Shown piece by piece: positions 1 through 11,400 of a DNA stretch of 64,000 nt (the stretch's first letter is position 1; each line of letters starts with the position of its first letter). The notes under the pieces were generated by a model that saw nothing but the letters and a program-made list of their open reading frames with translations, ran no database searches and was not told where the DNA came from. A program made the translations under genes and the position numbers. Origin of the DNA: Echinarachnius parma (Eukaryota > Echinodermata > Echinoidea > Clypeasteroida > Echinarachniidae); assembly GCA_037951105.1 (NCBI GenBank), contig JBAMJV010009764.1, forward strand, positions 78,644 to 142,643, read 5' to 3'.

Positions 1-354
1 TATAATAGCACTCGGTTATAATGGAAAGATTATATTGTTTACATCATTTTGTTCGAAGATCATATATATTTTAATATTTATTTATTAACTTGGCTTTAGA
101 TTGAGCTGTTTCATGTGCAATCCTGATGTCACAGAATGGAATTTAAAATGTATATTGCACCGCAAAGTTTTTGATTTTCCAGTCTTTCTTGCAGATTTGT
201 ATAGCAATGATGAACAGATGTGTTGAACGCAGATTTCAATATTGTGTGTACTCATATATTAATCAGTAATAAAATGTGTAATTTTGATCACGATATATTC
301 GATGTGTGTTTCCCGTTCCTTGGTTAAAAAAAAGGGATTTCGTTCTTGTCTATA

Positions 355-940
355 CAGGGTGTCTCAGAAAGAATGCAATACCTACGATCGTTAATTTCAT
401 CAACACCATCGACCAAATGTCATTGTTTTTTGTTTGATTGGGTAGAACATTCTTTTTCCAACAAAATGATACCATGAGCATTGATTTTGGGTAAGGCGTC
501 TGGATCCTAGGGCCATTTTTCTGAGGCAATGTCGTTTACTAAATTTGCTACTTTTTCGTCTCCAGCGATCCTCTGAACACTGAGACATTCTCGCCCCACG
601 GCCTCCCATAGACAGAAGAACCGCATGACTGCGCTCCCTTTGATAAAGAAGACAATAACCCCGTACGGTATGGCTCACATTGTCTATGGGAGGCCGTGGG
701 GCGAGAATGCCTCAGTGTTCCGAGGATCGCTGGAGACGAAAAAGTAGCAAATTTAGGAAACGACATTGCCTCAGAAAAATGGCCCTAGGATCCAAACGCC
801 TTACCCAAAATCAATGATCATGCTATCATGTTGTTGGAACAAGAATGTTCTACCCAATCAGACAAAAAACAATGACATTTGGTCGATGGTGTTGATGAAA
901 TTAACGATCGTAGGTGTTGCATTCTTTCTGAGACACCCTG
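355..940. mobile_element. TA-flanked inverted-repeat element (CAGGGTG ends)
   Basis: Two arms of about 260 bp (355-613 and 681-940) are near-complementary around a 67-bp centre. The ends are CAGGGTGTCTCAG and its complement, and the flanks are TA at 353-354 and 941-942. Non-autonomous, with a Tc1/mariner-like target choice. Apparent reading frames on the arms are by-products of the palindrome. Confidence 0.85.
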
Positions 941-1076
941 TATAGTAGACACTACAAATATATCATAAAAACGCAACACAAGATAGAAGGGAATTAACTG
1001 TGGAAATGTTGAGAGTATAAAGAACAGCATCTCACCGCTCCAAGCATTGTTTAAATATTCTCACTACCAACTTTTC

Positions 1077-1500
1077 TTAAAGGGGTAGAACAGATCTGGT
1101 CAAACTGAATGATCGTAACTAAAACTTGCACCATACCATTACATAGTAATCGTTCTAACTCCACTATGCAGGAAAGTTAGAAACAAATTACAAAAGGCAA
1201 AGTTTGATGGCTGTTTACATTAAAAAAACAGCCTTAAGAGCCTTAGAGGGAGCCCTCTAAACATACATATAGGTTTCAACCATTTATTATAAAAATGTTG
1301 TAAATGTGATGTTTTGTCAAATGATTCAATAGAGAGATCATCTACAACTATTTAAAAACCTCTCTGGTATATTTTCAGAGAAAATGTGTAGGCATTATAA
1401 ATATTTTTTCTTAAATTATCGACTAAGTGTGGCCCCACATTTAGTCCAGTTGGATATATTGATATTTCAGCTGTTCCTGAACCGATTTAAATTCTCCTCT
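1077..1500 (+). mobile_element. Truncated TTAA-type element (TTAAAGGGATAG family)
   Basis: Left end TTAAAGGGGTAGAAC followed by GGTCAAACTGAAT and TTTCAGCTGTTCCTGAACCG, in the order seen in the complete element at 11616-12180. The right third is missing or too diverged to see. Confidence 0.6.
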
Positions 1501-2274
1501 CATTTTTCTCCAGTCTTACATCTTTATGCATTTCACGTTATAACTCACATTTCTCGGGAGTGATATTTCCTTCAAAAACATTATACAACACCATTATAAG
1601 GACTAACATTGCCGAATTTATAAACACTCATCACAATACAAATAATAATTTACAATAACTGCCAAAATTATGTTGCTTCAACTCTATATATGAATATTTA
1701 TTATTAAATACATATTCAAGATGGTAATATGTACAAAATACCCAAAATATGATATATAAATACAAAATATGCCAGTTAAAGGCTACAGTCGGTGACAAAT
1801 ATTGTTCAGCTGCTTTGCATAACATTTTGCAGGTAGGAAAGTAATATGCCAATAGCAACACGTGACATATCGCGGATACACATTACAGTGGATACTCATT
1901 ATAATGAACACTTAAGTACAGTTGAATCACCTTATAATGAAACCTGATATAACAACATTTTGAATAAAAAGCAATTTTTGTGTAGGTAGTATAACCGTTT
2001 GATATGTTATGGAATTGGTAACCGTAGTACAATTACATTTTGATAATATTACAAAAAAAGAGGATTATCATTAGAAGAAGTTCACAATATAAAAGAATGC
2101 ATAGGCTATCTTTCCTACTGACATGAGTAAACACTTTTCCATGAAAAACGGATTTAAAGCAATAGAAAGAGTGAAGATATGAAGGCATGGAGTGTATTTC
2201 GAAAATGGCTCTGCAGCTTCTACCAAGAACTGACTACCTAATAATTTGATATCTATAATGATAGTTGTAACATA
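1501..2274. other. AT-rich stretch without recognisable features
   Basis: I see no gene, repeat or element boundary. Reading frames here are short and of low complexity. Confidence 0.4.
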
Positions 2275-2550
2275 CAAGTGATTGTCGTTTCGGGGGAAAA
2301 CAATTTTGTTTTAATGCTTACAAGTAGCAATTTGAAATAAGGTTTTTCATAAAAAAAATGTTTATTAGTATGAAGCATTAACATTTGTTTAAAATTCCAG
2401 TGGTCGTCGTTTCCGGAGAAAACAAAATGTAATGCTCAAAAGCAGCAATTTTAGATAAGGTTTTTGTTAAACGACATTCATAAGTTAAAAAAAAAATGAT
2501 AACATTGTTTTACACAAAATTTCAAGTGATTGTCATTTCAGTGAAAATTA
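2275..2550. repeat. Three imperfect tandem units of about 123 bp
   Basis: Units start near 2275, 2397 and 2523 with a shared opening of the type AAGTGATTGTCGTTTC followed by GAAAACAA and AGCAATTT. They have diverged by many substitutions and indels, so the array is old. Confidence 0.55.
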
Positions 2551-3847
2551 TTACAAAAGACATACTAATGTGGTGTGAGAAAAGGGATTTGTATCCTTTG
2601 AGTTTGTGTCAGGTTTATAATGCATCTGAATAGCAGGAGCATTGAAAAGTGTTTCGGGGAAGAACCAACGTCAATAGGGTATACCCAGCGAAGCCCAATC
2701 TTCTTTAATACTATGATAACAATAATAACAACAGTTATTTGATTTTGTGTTGGGCTATTCACATGAGTTACATAGCACTTTATACATTATTATGTGCTAA
2801 TTTTGCTCATTTTCATTTGTTCATAATAAATACATTTACATTTAGTGTGCATTTCGTACAAGTCTCTCCTGACTTGGTGTCATACATTTCAAGAATTTAT
2901 ATGGAAAAACAGATAAATGCCATTTTCAAAGATTGTACAAATATAAGGCTACTTTAATAAAATATGAAATTTTGTCCACTTTTGTTTATCAAGGGATATT
3001 TTGAATAAAACATATCAAATATTTTATTTCATTGTATTTCTGCAGGTTTAACTGCAATTGAATCAAATTGGTATTCATCCATGCGTGCATACATGCAAAA
3101 TCTTCATGCGTTATAATAATTAGGAAAAATATAATAAAGATAGTTACATTCATATCATACTCAGCATCATACGTATCTTTAAATATATATATATATACTA
3201 ATAATAATTGTTATCTATTTTTATATATGATATTTAGTTCTACAAGTGTCTGTCTAGTCACAATCCCAGAGTCCCTTTATTTCCTTAACCACCAAGGAAA
3301 TCACTTAGTTTCCTTATCCCAATCAAATCATGTTGAAATCAAACAGACCAATGGGCATAACGTTTGTAATGTATTCAATAGAAAAATCCTCATTAATTAG
3401 AATAATTGGAGCATATTAAAACAAATAATAAATCAAAATGTTCATATCACATATGCATATTTCACATTAAATCTACATAAAGGGAACATGAACATACACT
3501 TGCACACAAGTCATAGCTCACTAAATATTTAGTTACTAAAAAGAATTCTCTAATCCAAAATTGAATAAATAAAATTTCAGTGCATTTGATGAAACTATAC
3601 TAGTGCAGTATGTTAAAGAAGTGGTAATTTGTTCTATTTACACACGCTGATGCAAGAGTGTACATAGCATAAAACAAGAAAAGAAATTTAGATTTTTAAT
3701 CTAACATGAATAAATAAATGTATTATTAACAGCCTCTTCATGAATTGCAGCTTAATGTAAAACAGGAAACATCGTTTTGTAATATTTTATCATTCTGGAA
3801 TGAAGCATGTTCATCCCTTCCTACATAGTTACCACACAAAACATATA
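2551..3847. other. AT-rich intergenic sequence
   Basis: No supported gene or element. A short TA microsatellite lies near 3184-3198. Confidence 0.4.
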
Positions 3848-4062
3848 GGCCCTTATTCACAAAGGAGGTTTGTAGGAGGTTTGTACAAACCATGGTTTGA
3901 CGATGGTTTACATACTATGGAATGCTGCTCGTATACAAGTAAATTGTACATCCACATTGTTAACAAGTAAGGATTTTACATTCCTTCTCCATCAGTTTAC
4001 AAATGGCATTCCATAGATGTAAACCATCGTCAAACCATGGTTTGTACAAACCTCCTTTGGCC
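3848..4062. mobile_element. Foldback element, copy 1
   Basis: Inverted arms begin AAAGGAGGTTTGTAGGAGG and contain ACAAACCATGGTTTGAC. The right end is shortened to CCTCCTTTGG. A second copy lies at 13129-13359. Small and non-coding. Confidence 0.75.
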
Positions 4063-6451
4063 ATTAAGTCTTTCTACCAATGATTCACATAATTTTATGA
4101 AACAAAAATGTAAGTATACATACATAAAAATCAAAACCTCATATAACAATTTCTTTAAAATGATGTTTACATAAATAACTATGATACAGCGCAGATTAAA
4201 ATGTACACAAATAAACCACTCAAATACACAAGCTATAAACTAGAGATACTTCACAATACTGAGTATCCAGATTTCTTTTGTAAAAGAGGAAGGAACACAC
4301 ATCGCAAAACGAAAGAGAAAGATAAGATAAAATAGGTCAACAACTCTCAAACAAAAATAATTTGTTTATTATACATTGTACATGTGTTTGTTATATCTGC
4401 ACACAGTGAACATTCAGAACACGGGGGTGTTGTACACAAAGAGGTGATATCTCTTGTAAAAGTAAGTGAAATTAATTGCAAGTCGGAAAATGTGCTCATT
4501 TGAACCAATCAGAATTGTGCATTGAGTCACATGTTCTGTCTTGCTATTAATTGCAACTTTATAAATCGATTTGTGCAACACCCTCCGGAACTCATTAAAC
4601 TGCCAGTCAGTATCAAAGACGGTGATAAACATGTATACTGCAATTTGCATATTACATTGAAAACAGTCAGAAGTAATGCATTACTTACACATACCAATAC
4701 AATCAAGTGGTAATCAATCATACATGTGTTTAACGTTTGATTTGGTGGGGATAAAGTATAATAGTCAAATAGAGGTCTGAAAATACTGCTACCGGACATA
4801 AATACTGTGCAGAGACAGGAAACAAAATCTATATATTTTACCCAAACAGTAATAATACAAAATAATATATCTGAAATTATATTTAAAAAATACTGGTAAA
4901 AAGGTGGTGGGTAGTGGTAGGATACTTGGTTTACATACTTACATCTTTCAATTGTGTAACATATAAAAACATATGAAAACATAATATTTCCTAGTACAAT
5001 GTAAAATACAATACACCTAAAGTATACTATAGTCTTACTATACATTATTCAAACATAATTCCTTGAGTTGCGTTAAAGTGTAGATTCATTGAAAACTGAC
5101 AGTAATTGAATTATACTTAAATACAGAAAGCTAAGATCATGCAGAAAATAAATATATTACTTTCCAAGCACTCACTCATCAGAGAAAAGAAAAAAACGGC
5201 AGTATATGGAACCCCGTTTTAACACCCGAGTCGAGCGACTTTGCAGAAACCGTACTGACGTCTGTCTGGTGATGACACAACATTTACATAGAGAGGAAAC
5301 TACTATATTTTAGTGCGTGCTATTCATATATCTGCATTAATAATAATATAAAATAAACCACTATTCACATGATTATCATAGCGTTTTTATGCATTAATAC
5401 ACCATGGATACACACTGCAATTATTCCAGCATACAATGTGCATTCTCCCACAGACTCTCTAGGGAGTTCTTCCAGCCAGTCACATGTAATGCCAGCACAG
5501 TTCAACGGATCCACGTTCCCATCGTTCCAGTACCCATTTATACACCTGGGCAGAGAGCAACAATGTGGATTCTAATGTCTTGCTGTAGGACATAAATGCT
5601 GGGGCACTGATCGGTTTTGAACCCACGTCCCCATTATTGGAACTTTGGAAGTCAAGCACCAATCTGATCTTGCCACATAAGCACCTCCACAAATGGAGAA
5701 CATTAACATGAATAAAACCAATATCTAATATATAAAAGCTTATATAAATATCAAGTTATGGACATGAATTGATTCAAGGCAGATATTACTAGGTTATAAG
5801 TAGGAATGTTAGCAGTGGTTGTATTATTTTTTAGAGGTAAACAAATATTTAATCATTTCTTGTAAACTTAAATTGCTTGGAACGCATTCAGGATTGAAAG
5901 ACTATTTTTTTACATTGCAAACATAAATATGGAAATATACTGAATACAATTTCATAAATGTTCATATATTTTCTTTCTATTAATCATTATGGAAAACTTA
6001 AATCTCATTTTCAGGGGGTGACATTTAAGCTTGCCTGCATTGAAAAACTCTAGGAAATTTGGATTATATTGATCCCTATGAAAAGTCATGGGGGCTCAAT
6101 ATTTATTATTATTTTTTGTGGGGGGGGGGGGGGGGGGGGCACTTCAGGGCTAAATTGCCCGTAGCCCCTTTACATTTGTGTGTCCACTGGGTTGGAAAGA
6201 TTTCAGGAAAACAAATCCAGGGCAGATAATGATTTCATCACATGTCAACCTTGAGAGTAATAAATCAAACAAAACATTCAATACATTTCTGTTTCACTTT
6301 CAGTTTGATCACTCATGGACAAAGGATATGCTACTTAACGTGACTACAAACAAAATGGTACTGATAGTTACCAACCATGTTGGTTGCTTACCAACCATGT
6401 TGGTTTCTAACCAAACAATAGCAGTACATGTATAAACATGAGGCCTTGTGG
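4063..6451. other. Intergenic sequence, no gene seen
   Basis: No coding evidence. A 172-codon minus-strand frame at 4527-5045 is low-complexity and AT-driven. A run of about 20 G lies at 6120-6139. Confidence 0.4.
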
Positions 6452-6701
6452 CAGTGGCGTAGCAAGGGGGTGGTCCCCCCCCCCCCCCTGCCGTTTTGTT
6501 GTTGTTGTTTGTTTGCTTGTTGCTTGCTTGTTAGCTGGTAGTTTTGATTGTTGGACTTCAGCAAAAATCCAAAAGCTTCCAAAGGCTATACCCAAAGGAC
6601 CCCACCTGAAGCAGCTCATGCTTTATATGTGCTCGCCGGTTGGAGCCCCCCACCCCCCCCCCCCCCACTTTGGAGAATTACTGGCTGCGCCACGGCCACT
6701 G
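6452..6701. mobile_element. hAT-like miniature element with poly-C/poly-G
   Basis: Ends CAGTGGCGTAGC and its imperfect complement (GCGCCACGGCCACTG), with a C run just inside the left end and another near the right end. No clear target duplication survives. Confidence 0.5.
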
Positions 6702-7271
6702 CATATGGCTACAAATTATTAAACTGGAGGGGTGTTACATGGTTATAAAGGTGGGGTCTTTCTTTTTTTCTCATGGAGAGTCATGAAATAAAAACAATAT
6801 ATACTTCCACATGAAGTAAATACATGTTTAGCCATTACAGCCTTGAAAAGAAAAAAAAGATCAACAACACAAGAGAAAATGAAAATAACAACGCAATTTA
6901 CCTAAATTCCATTCAATGCTGCAATTTACATTCATCAACTGGGTAAGCAATGACTAACTCCCTTTTCATACACCGAGAAATCAAAATTTGTGCTAAAACG
7001 TTCAAGGAACATAACATTGGAAGAAATAACAGTTATGGTGGGGAAATGCACACGCATTCTGGTGGATTTACACATTTTCAACAAAATAAATAAAATAGTT
7101 CCAAAATATATAAAATATGTGAATTGTTCTGAATATTCCTATTGATTCCCACTTAGTGGTATTTATCTGATTCTATTTGATCATGATGGCATATTAAAAT
7201 ATGTCATCTTTTGGCCGTGTTTAAACTGAGAACAACTTAATTAAAATAAAAAGTGATTGTCTTAAATATTT
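6702..7271. other. AT-rich intergenic sequence
   Basis: Nothing recognisable apart from simple A/T tracts. Confidence 0.35.
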
Positions 7272-7741
7272 GTGACCGGCTATAGCAAAACCCTGCACTT
7301 GTCAGTAAAAATCAAAATGTAGATTTTCATACCATTATAGCCCGGTCACATATCAACGGATTGCGTAAACGGACGTCAAATGGAGAGCTAAATTTTCCAT
7401 CCGTTCGTATGCGTTTCTTGTCCGGTGATGTACATTGTTCTATATTTTGTACATAAAGCAATGGAGACGACTTTCATCACCGGATAATTTCATTTCGCAA
7501 ATTTTCTATTCGTTGGGCATTCGTTTCCGCTATCCGTTGATATCTGACCGGGCCATTAGAAAGGCATCATCACAAGCTTTCATTTGATGCTTTGTTCTAA
7601 CAAATTTATCAATAATTGGTGAAGATATGATTGTTTCAATTTTACAACCATAAGTCTTTTACACACAATATGTAAACTTAAAATGCCAATTTCTTCAAAA
7701 CATGAATTACCGACAAGTGCAGGGTTTTGCTATAGCCGGTC
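7272..7741. mobile_element. Inverted-repeat element GTGACCGGCTATAGC, copy 1 (interrupted)
   Basis: Ends GTGACCGGCTATAGCAAAAC and its complement. A sister copy at 8888-9137 has the same body. This copy carries a 219-bp insertion at 7338-7556; the sister shows the uninterrupted arrangement. Confidence 0.85.
7338..7556. mobile_element. Nested element with GCCCGGTCA ends
   Basis: Ends GCCCGGTCACATATCAACGG and complement TATCTGACCGGGC, flanked by ATTA on both sides. The sister of the host element reads straight through one ATTA, so the duplication is 2 bp (TA) or 4 bp (ATTA). Another copy of this element, itself interrupted, lies at 49783-51712. Confidence 0.85.
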
Positions 7742-7931
7742 ATATTTTCTTCATTTAAGCTCCACGGTATAATAGAGGGTATACAACTCCACAAATAAAT
7801 CATATATATTCTTGTCTTGAATTGATCAAGACTTTGTACATAGTTGATAAAACTGAACTCCAACTAGACGCATCTTTTACCATCATCAACTGAAGTACTT
7901 GAGGCAAACAAATGAAGGTGCAAACCCTTTT

Positions 7932-8407
7932 ACAGATAATACATGTGCTTCTCTGCAGTGCTGCCTGATGATGCAGTCAAACTATCTTTGCTAAGAGCCC
8001 TGGGACCAAATCAACATCATCATCCTCCTCCTCTTCCTCCTCAAGATCTTCATCGGGGGGAGCTTTTCCAGGGTAAACTATCCAGGTGGCGCAAAACTTT
8101 CAGAGATTACAGATCTATGTGCTTCTCCAAAGTGCTGCCAAAAGATGCAGTTCAACTGTCTTTGCTAGGAGCTCCACAAGTATCATCATCATCATCATCA
8201 TCATTACCATCTCGATTCTCCTCTGATCGTCACCATCACCTTTATATCCTCCTCCTCATCCTCTTCAAGATCATCATCGTGGCAGTTTTTCCAGAAACCA
8301 TTCAGAGGTAACAGATGTGCTTCTCCGCAGTACCGCCCAATGACGCAGTGGAACTCTCTTTGCTGGTATCTTGGTCATCGTCATTTTCATCTCCGGAACT
8401 TTCATAC
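7932..8407 (-). repeat. Three-unit tandem array ending in the terminal synphilin exon
   Basis: Units start near 7932, 8109 and 8311, each with ACAGAT, a TGTGCTTCTC segment, a TGATGCAG-like segment, TCTTTGCT and then a TCATCATC-rich part. Only the 8311-8407 unit keeps an acceptor and frame. In gene orientation the other two lie past the stop codon and look like decayed acidic-tail copies. Confidence 0.7.
8302..8407 (-). CDS. SNCAIP: Synphilin exon 13, terminal coding exon (candidate)
   Basis: 106 bp reading YESSGDENDDDQDTSKESS and on to a stop codon at 8302-8304. Acceptor GTCTTTCAG|GTA. One base completes the codon left open by exon 12. The acidic, Ser-rich tail is consistent with the gene's C-terminal composition, but I know of no family motif here. 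The link across an intron of about 15 kb rests on phase and splice sites. The exon is the last unit of a three-unit tandem array (7932-8407). Confidence 0.5.
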
Positions 8408-11400
8408 CTGAAAGACAATAGGAAATAAATAATAAAGATACATTTCATGACTATCGGTCAATCCTGTCTTTAAAGACAAGCCAAGGTAGACAAAAAAGGT
8501 GGTCTTGGTAAGCAGATGGTCTCTGTAGACAGGTTCATTTATATGCGAAATTGTCAAAAGGGCAAACTAAATAGTGGTCTTTATAGACAGTTGGTCTTAG
8601 ATATGTGTGACGGCTAAAGCACATTTGACTGTAAGTTCATTCATGTATTAAACATGGCTTTTAAAAATTCCGGTACTAGTTCTGTACTACCCAAAATTTT
8701 GAGAGCACCAGTGACCGTTACACACATTTCATGATCAAGCTTTATCAGAAAACAGTGTTCCAGTTTTAACCATCTGACATCACATGTTAGATAAGTCTGA
8801 AAGCCCATCAAAATATGGATGAAAGGGAACCCAAGTTACTTGAAGTCAGCCCAACACACATGGATGAATAATCAATGTGTACTATACGTGACCGGCTATA
8901 GCAAAACCCAGCACTTGTCGGTAAAAATCCAAATGTAGATTTTCATACCATTACAAAGGCCTCATCACAAGCTTTCATTTGATCCTTTGTTCTAACTAAT
9001 TGGGCAATAATTGGCGAAGATAAAATTGTTTCAATTTTACAATCATAGGTATTTTACACACATTGTGCAAACTTAAAAATTCCCATTTCTTCAAAATATG
9101 AATTACCGACAAGTGCCGGGTTTTGCTATAGCCGGTGCAATATTATCAAAGTTCATATATATTTGTTTTAATTCAAGAAAAATAACACATTCATGTAGCC
9201 GGTAGGTAAAAGAGAAATTGGCAGAAAAATACCTGCTTATAAATACAAAATAGTGTCGAGACTAGTTTCTTACTCGTGCTGTAATCTTCCAGGGTCTAGA
9301 TTCATACAACACTACACTAGCAATAGTTCCTGTCAAAGTCAATTTTAGATGAGATCCTTTTAGCTCCTAGCTAAGGTTAAAGGAACTACAGCATCTAGAT
9401 GGCCTAATTTTCACAATTAGGCTCTCTATACGTAATTTTTCCTCAAGAAAAAGAATTTGGCAGTCATTTCCCATGAAATCAGTCAATTTTGGGGTAATTA
9501 GTAAATATCTAATTGTCCTGTGGATGCCCCTTTTAAATCGCCAAAATCGATTATGCTGCCCTCTATTGGTGTGATGTCATCTAAAGAACTTCGCCCCATA
9601 GTCTCTGTACACAACGCCTCTCTAAATTCTCTAGTTGACGTACGTAAGCCGATGAAGTGTCAATAACGCTGCTGATTTTGGACCCTAAATGTAAACTGGC
9701 TGCTAAGGGGGCTGAGGGCCATTTGGCCCCCTTATTTTCAAAATAGCCCCCTAAAAGCAGTAAAAGGTAGGTAGCCCCTAAAATTACCGTAGGGTATTAT
9801 GTAAACAAATTCTGGATATTTTCTGGATATTGATTGGAAAAGTAGCCCCTAAAATTAAAAATTAATTCCTGCACTGCCAATGAGGCAAGTAAAAATCATA
9901 ACTTTTCAAATTGTACTTGCCCATAAACAGCAAGTTTACTTGCCCGCTTACTTTTAGATGAGATTTTAACCTAAGAAATGACATATGTCTCTCAAAGTTG
10001 ACCAATCATTAATTTGCCTGATCGGGCAACCAAACTAGGCCATTTATGAAATTTCACTTGCCCGACATCAATTTGTACATTGTACTTGCCCCTGGCAATA
10101 GGGCAAGTGCTAGTGCCCTGCCAATCATCTAAAATTGACTTAGAATGGGACTAAGCTAGTGTTGCTTGTTTATGAATATGGGCCCAGACCGTTTATTACT
10201 TTCACCCCCTCTACGTTCGAAATTAACTCCACCCCCCCCCCCCCCCCCCCCTTTCCTCCCCTGGCTAGAGACAGTAAACAATTTCTTGAATTGAACCCCC
10301 ATGAAAGGGACTTATAGCTCAACAATAGCAACACTCTGCAAAACACAGAAACCAATGAAAGGGACTTACAACTTAACAATAGCATAACTCTGCAAAACAC
10401 AAAGATTAACATACCAATGTCACACTAATGCAGCCAAGAGGATAATCCAAACATAATGAGCCCACTACTAATCTATTTAAATCGTCTGAACATGGCAGTT
10501 ACACAAATGTTTCTTGTAGATGGTGTAGGAAAGGAAAATGTGCCATCCTTTTCCAGGCACCCAACATCCTCTCATAGAGAAAAAAAAAGAGACAAATGTA
10601 TTAACGTGCGGAAATATGGATGGATGTCTTTCCATTAGGGGAGACGAGGCAATAGGTAAATAGTTAATTCCCCTTAAAAAAAGAAAAGAAAAACATTAAC
10701 AAATTTGATGCTCATGCAGGGTGTGATAATTTTATTCTTTTTTTTTTTTTTTTTTTTTGGGGGGGGGGGGGGGTGGGGGGTGGGGGGTGGGGCAAGAAAA
10801 ACTAAGAATTTATGAAGCCAACATGCATAAATGTATAGGGAAAATGCTATGGCTGTGTGTTCTACAAAGATTACACACTTGATATCAAACAAAAATCAGA
10901 TCATCTTCAATGTGTTAAATGGACAAAAATGTTGTATACCTATACACATTTTTACGTTTCAGAATTAGGCTTAAAAATTTAGTACTGTATTTAGCTCAGA
11001 AGCACTAAACAACATTTTAAAAACATCTTGAAGATATAAAAAACAAATTCAGTCTAAGCCTGTACATACAATTCAAAGAAACAAGAAAACAATTCTGGCT
11101 ACTAAAGATATCCTCCTCATTCAACTAATTACGAAAGGAATGCAGCGATATTGATTTTATTGACCACAACTCCGCCAGAATTCAGTTAAGTGTCAACAGC
11201 CTCCAATGACAGGGCTTAGGTAGCCAAATCTATGCTAAAAACAATTTTGTACACATCGTGAAGTTGATAGTTTGATAAAAATCTTGAAGTAATAGAAAAA
11301 GATGGATACATCGTAAACCAGGGAGGGTGTTCAACTTTCACAAAGGTTTTAAGTTGAACTTAAATTCAAGTTGGACCCAATATTATGGAAAACCATTAGT

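Noticed and set aside
4527-5045. 172-codon open frame on the minus strand
   Set aside because: Low-complexity, AT-driven composition rich in Tyr, Ile and Cys, with no recognisable domain, no splice context and an overlapping frame of equal quality on the other strand.
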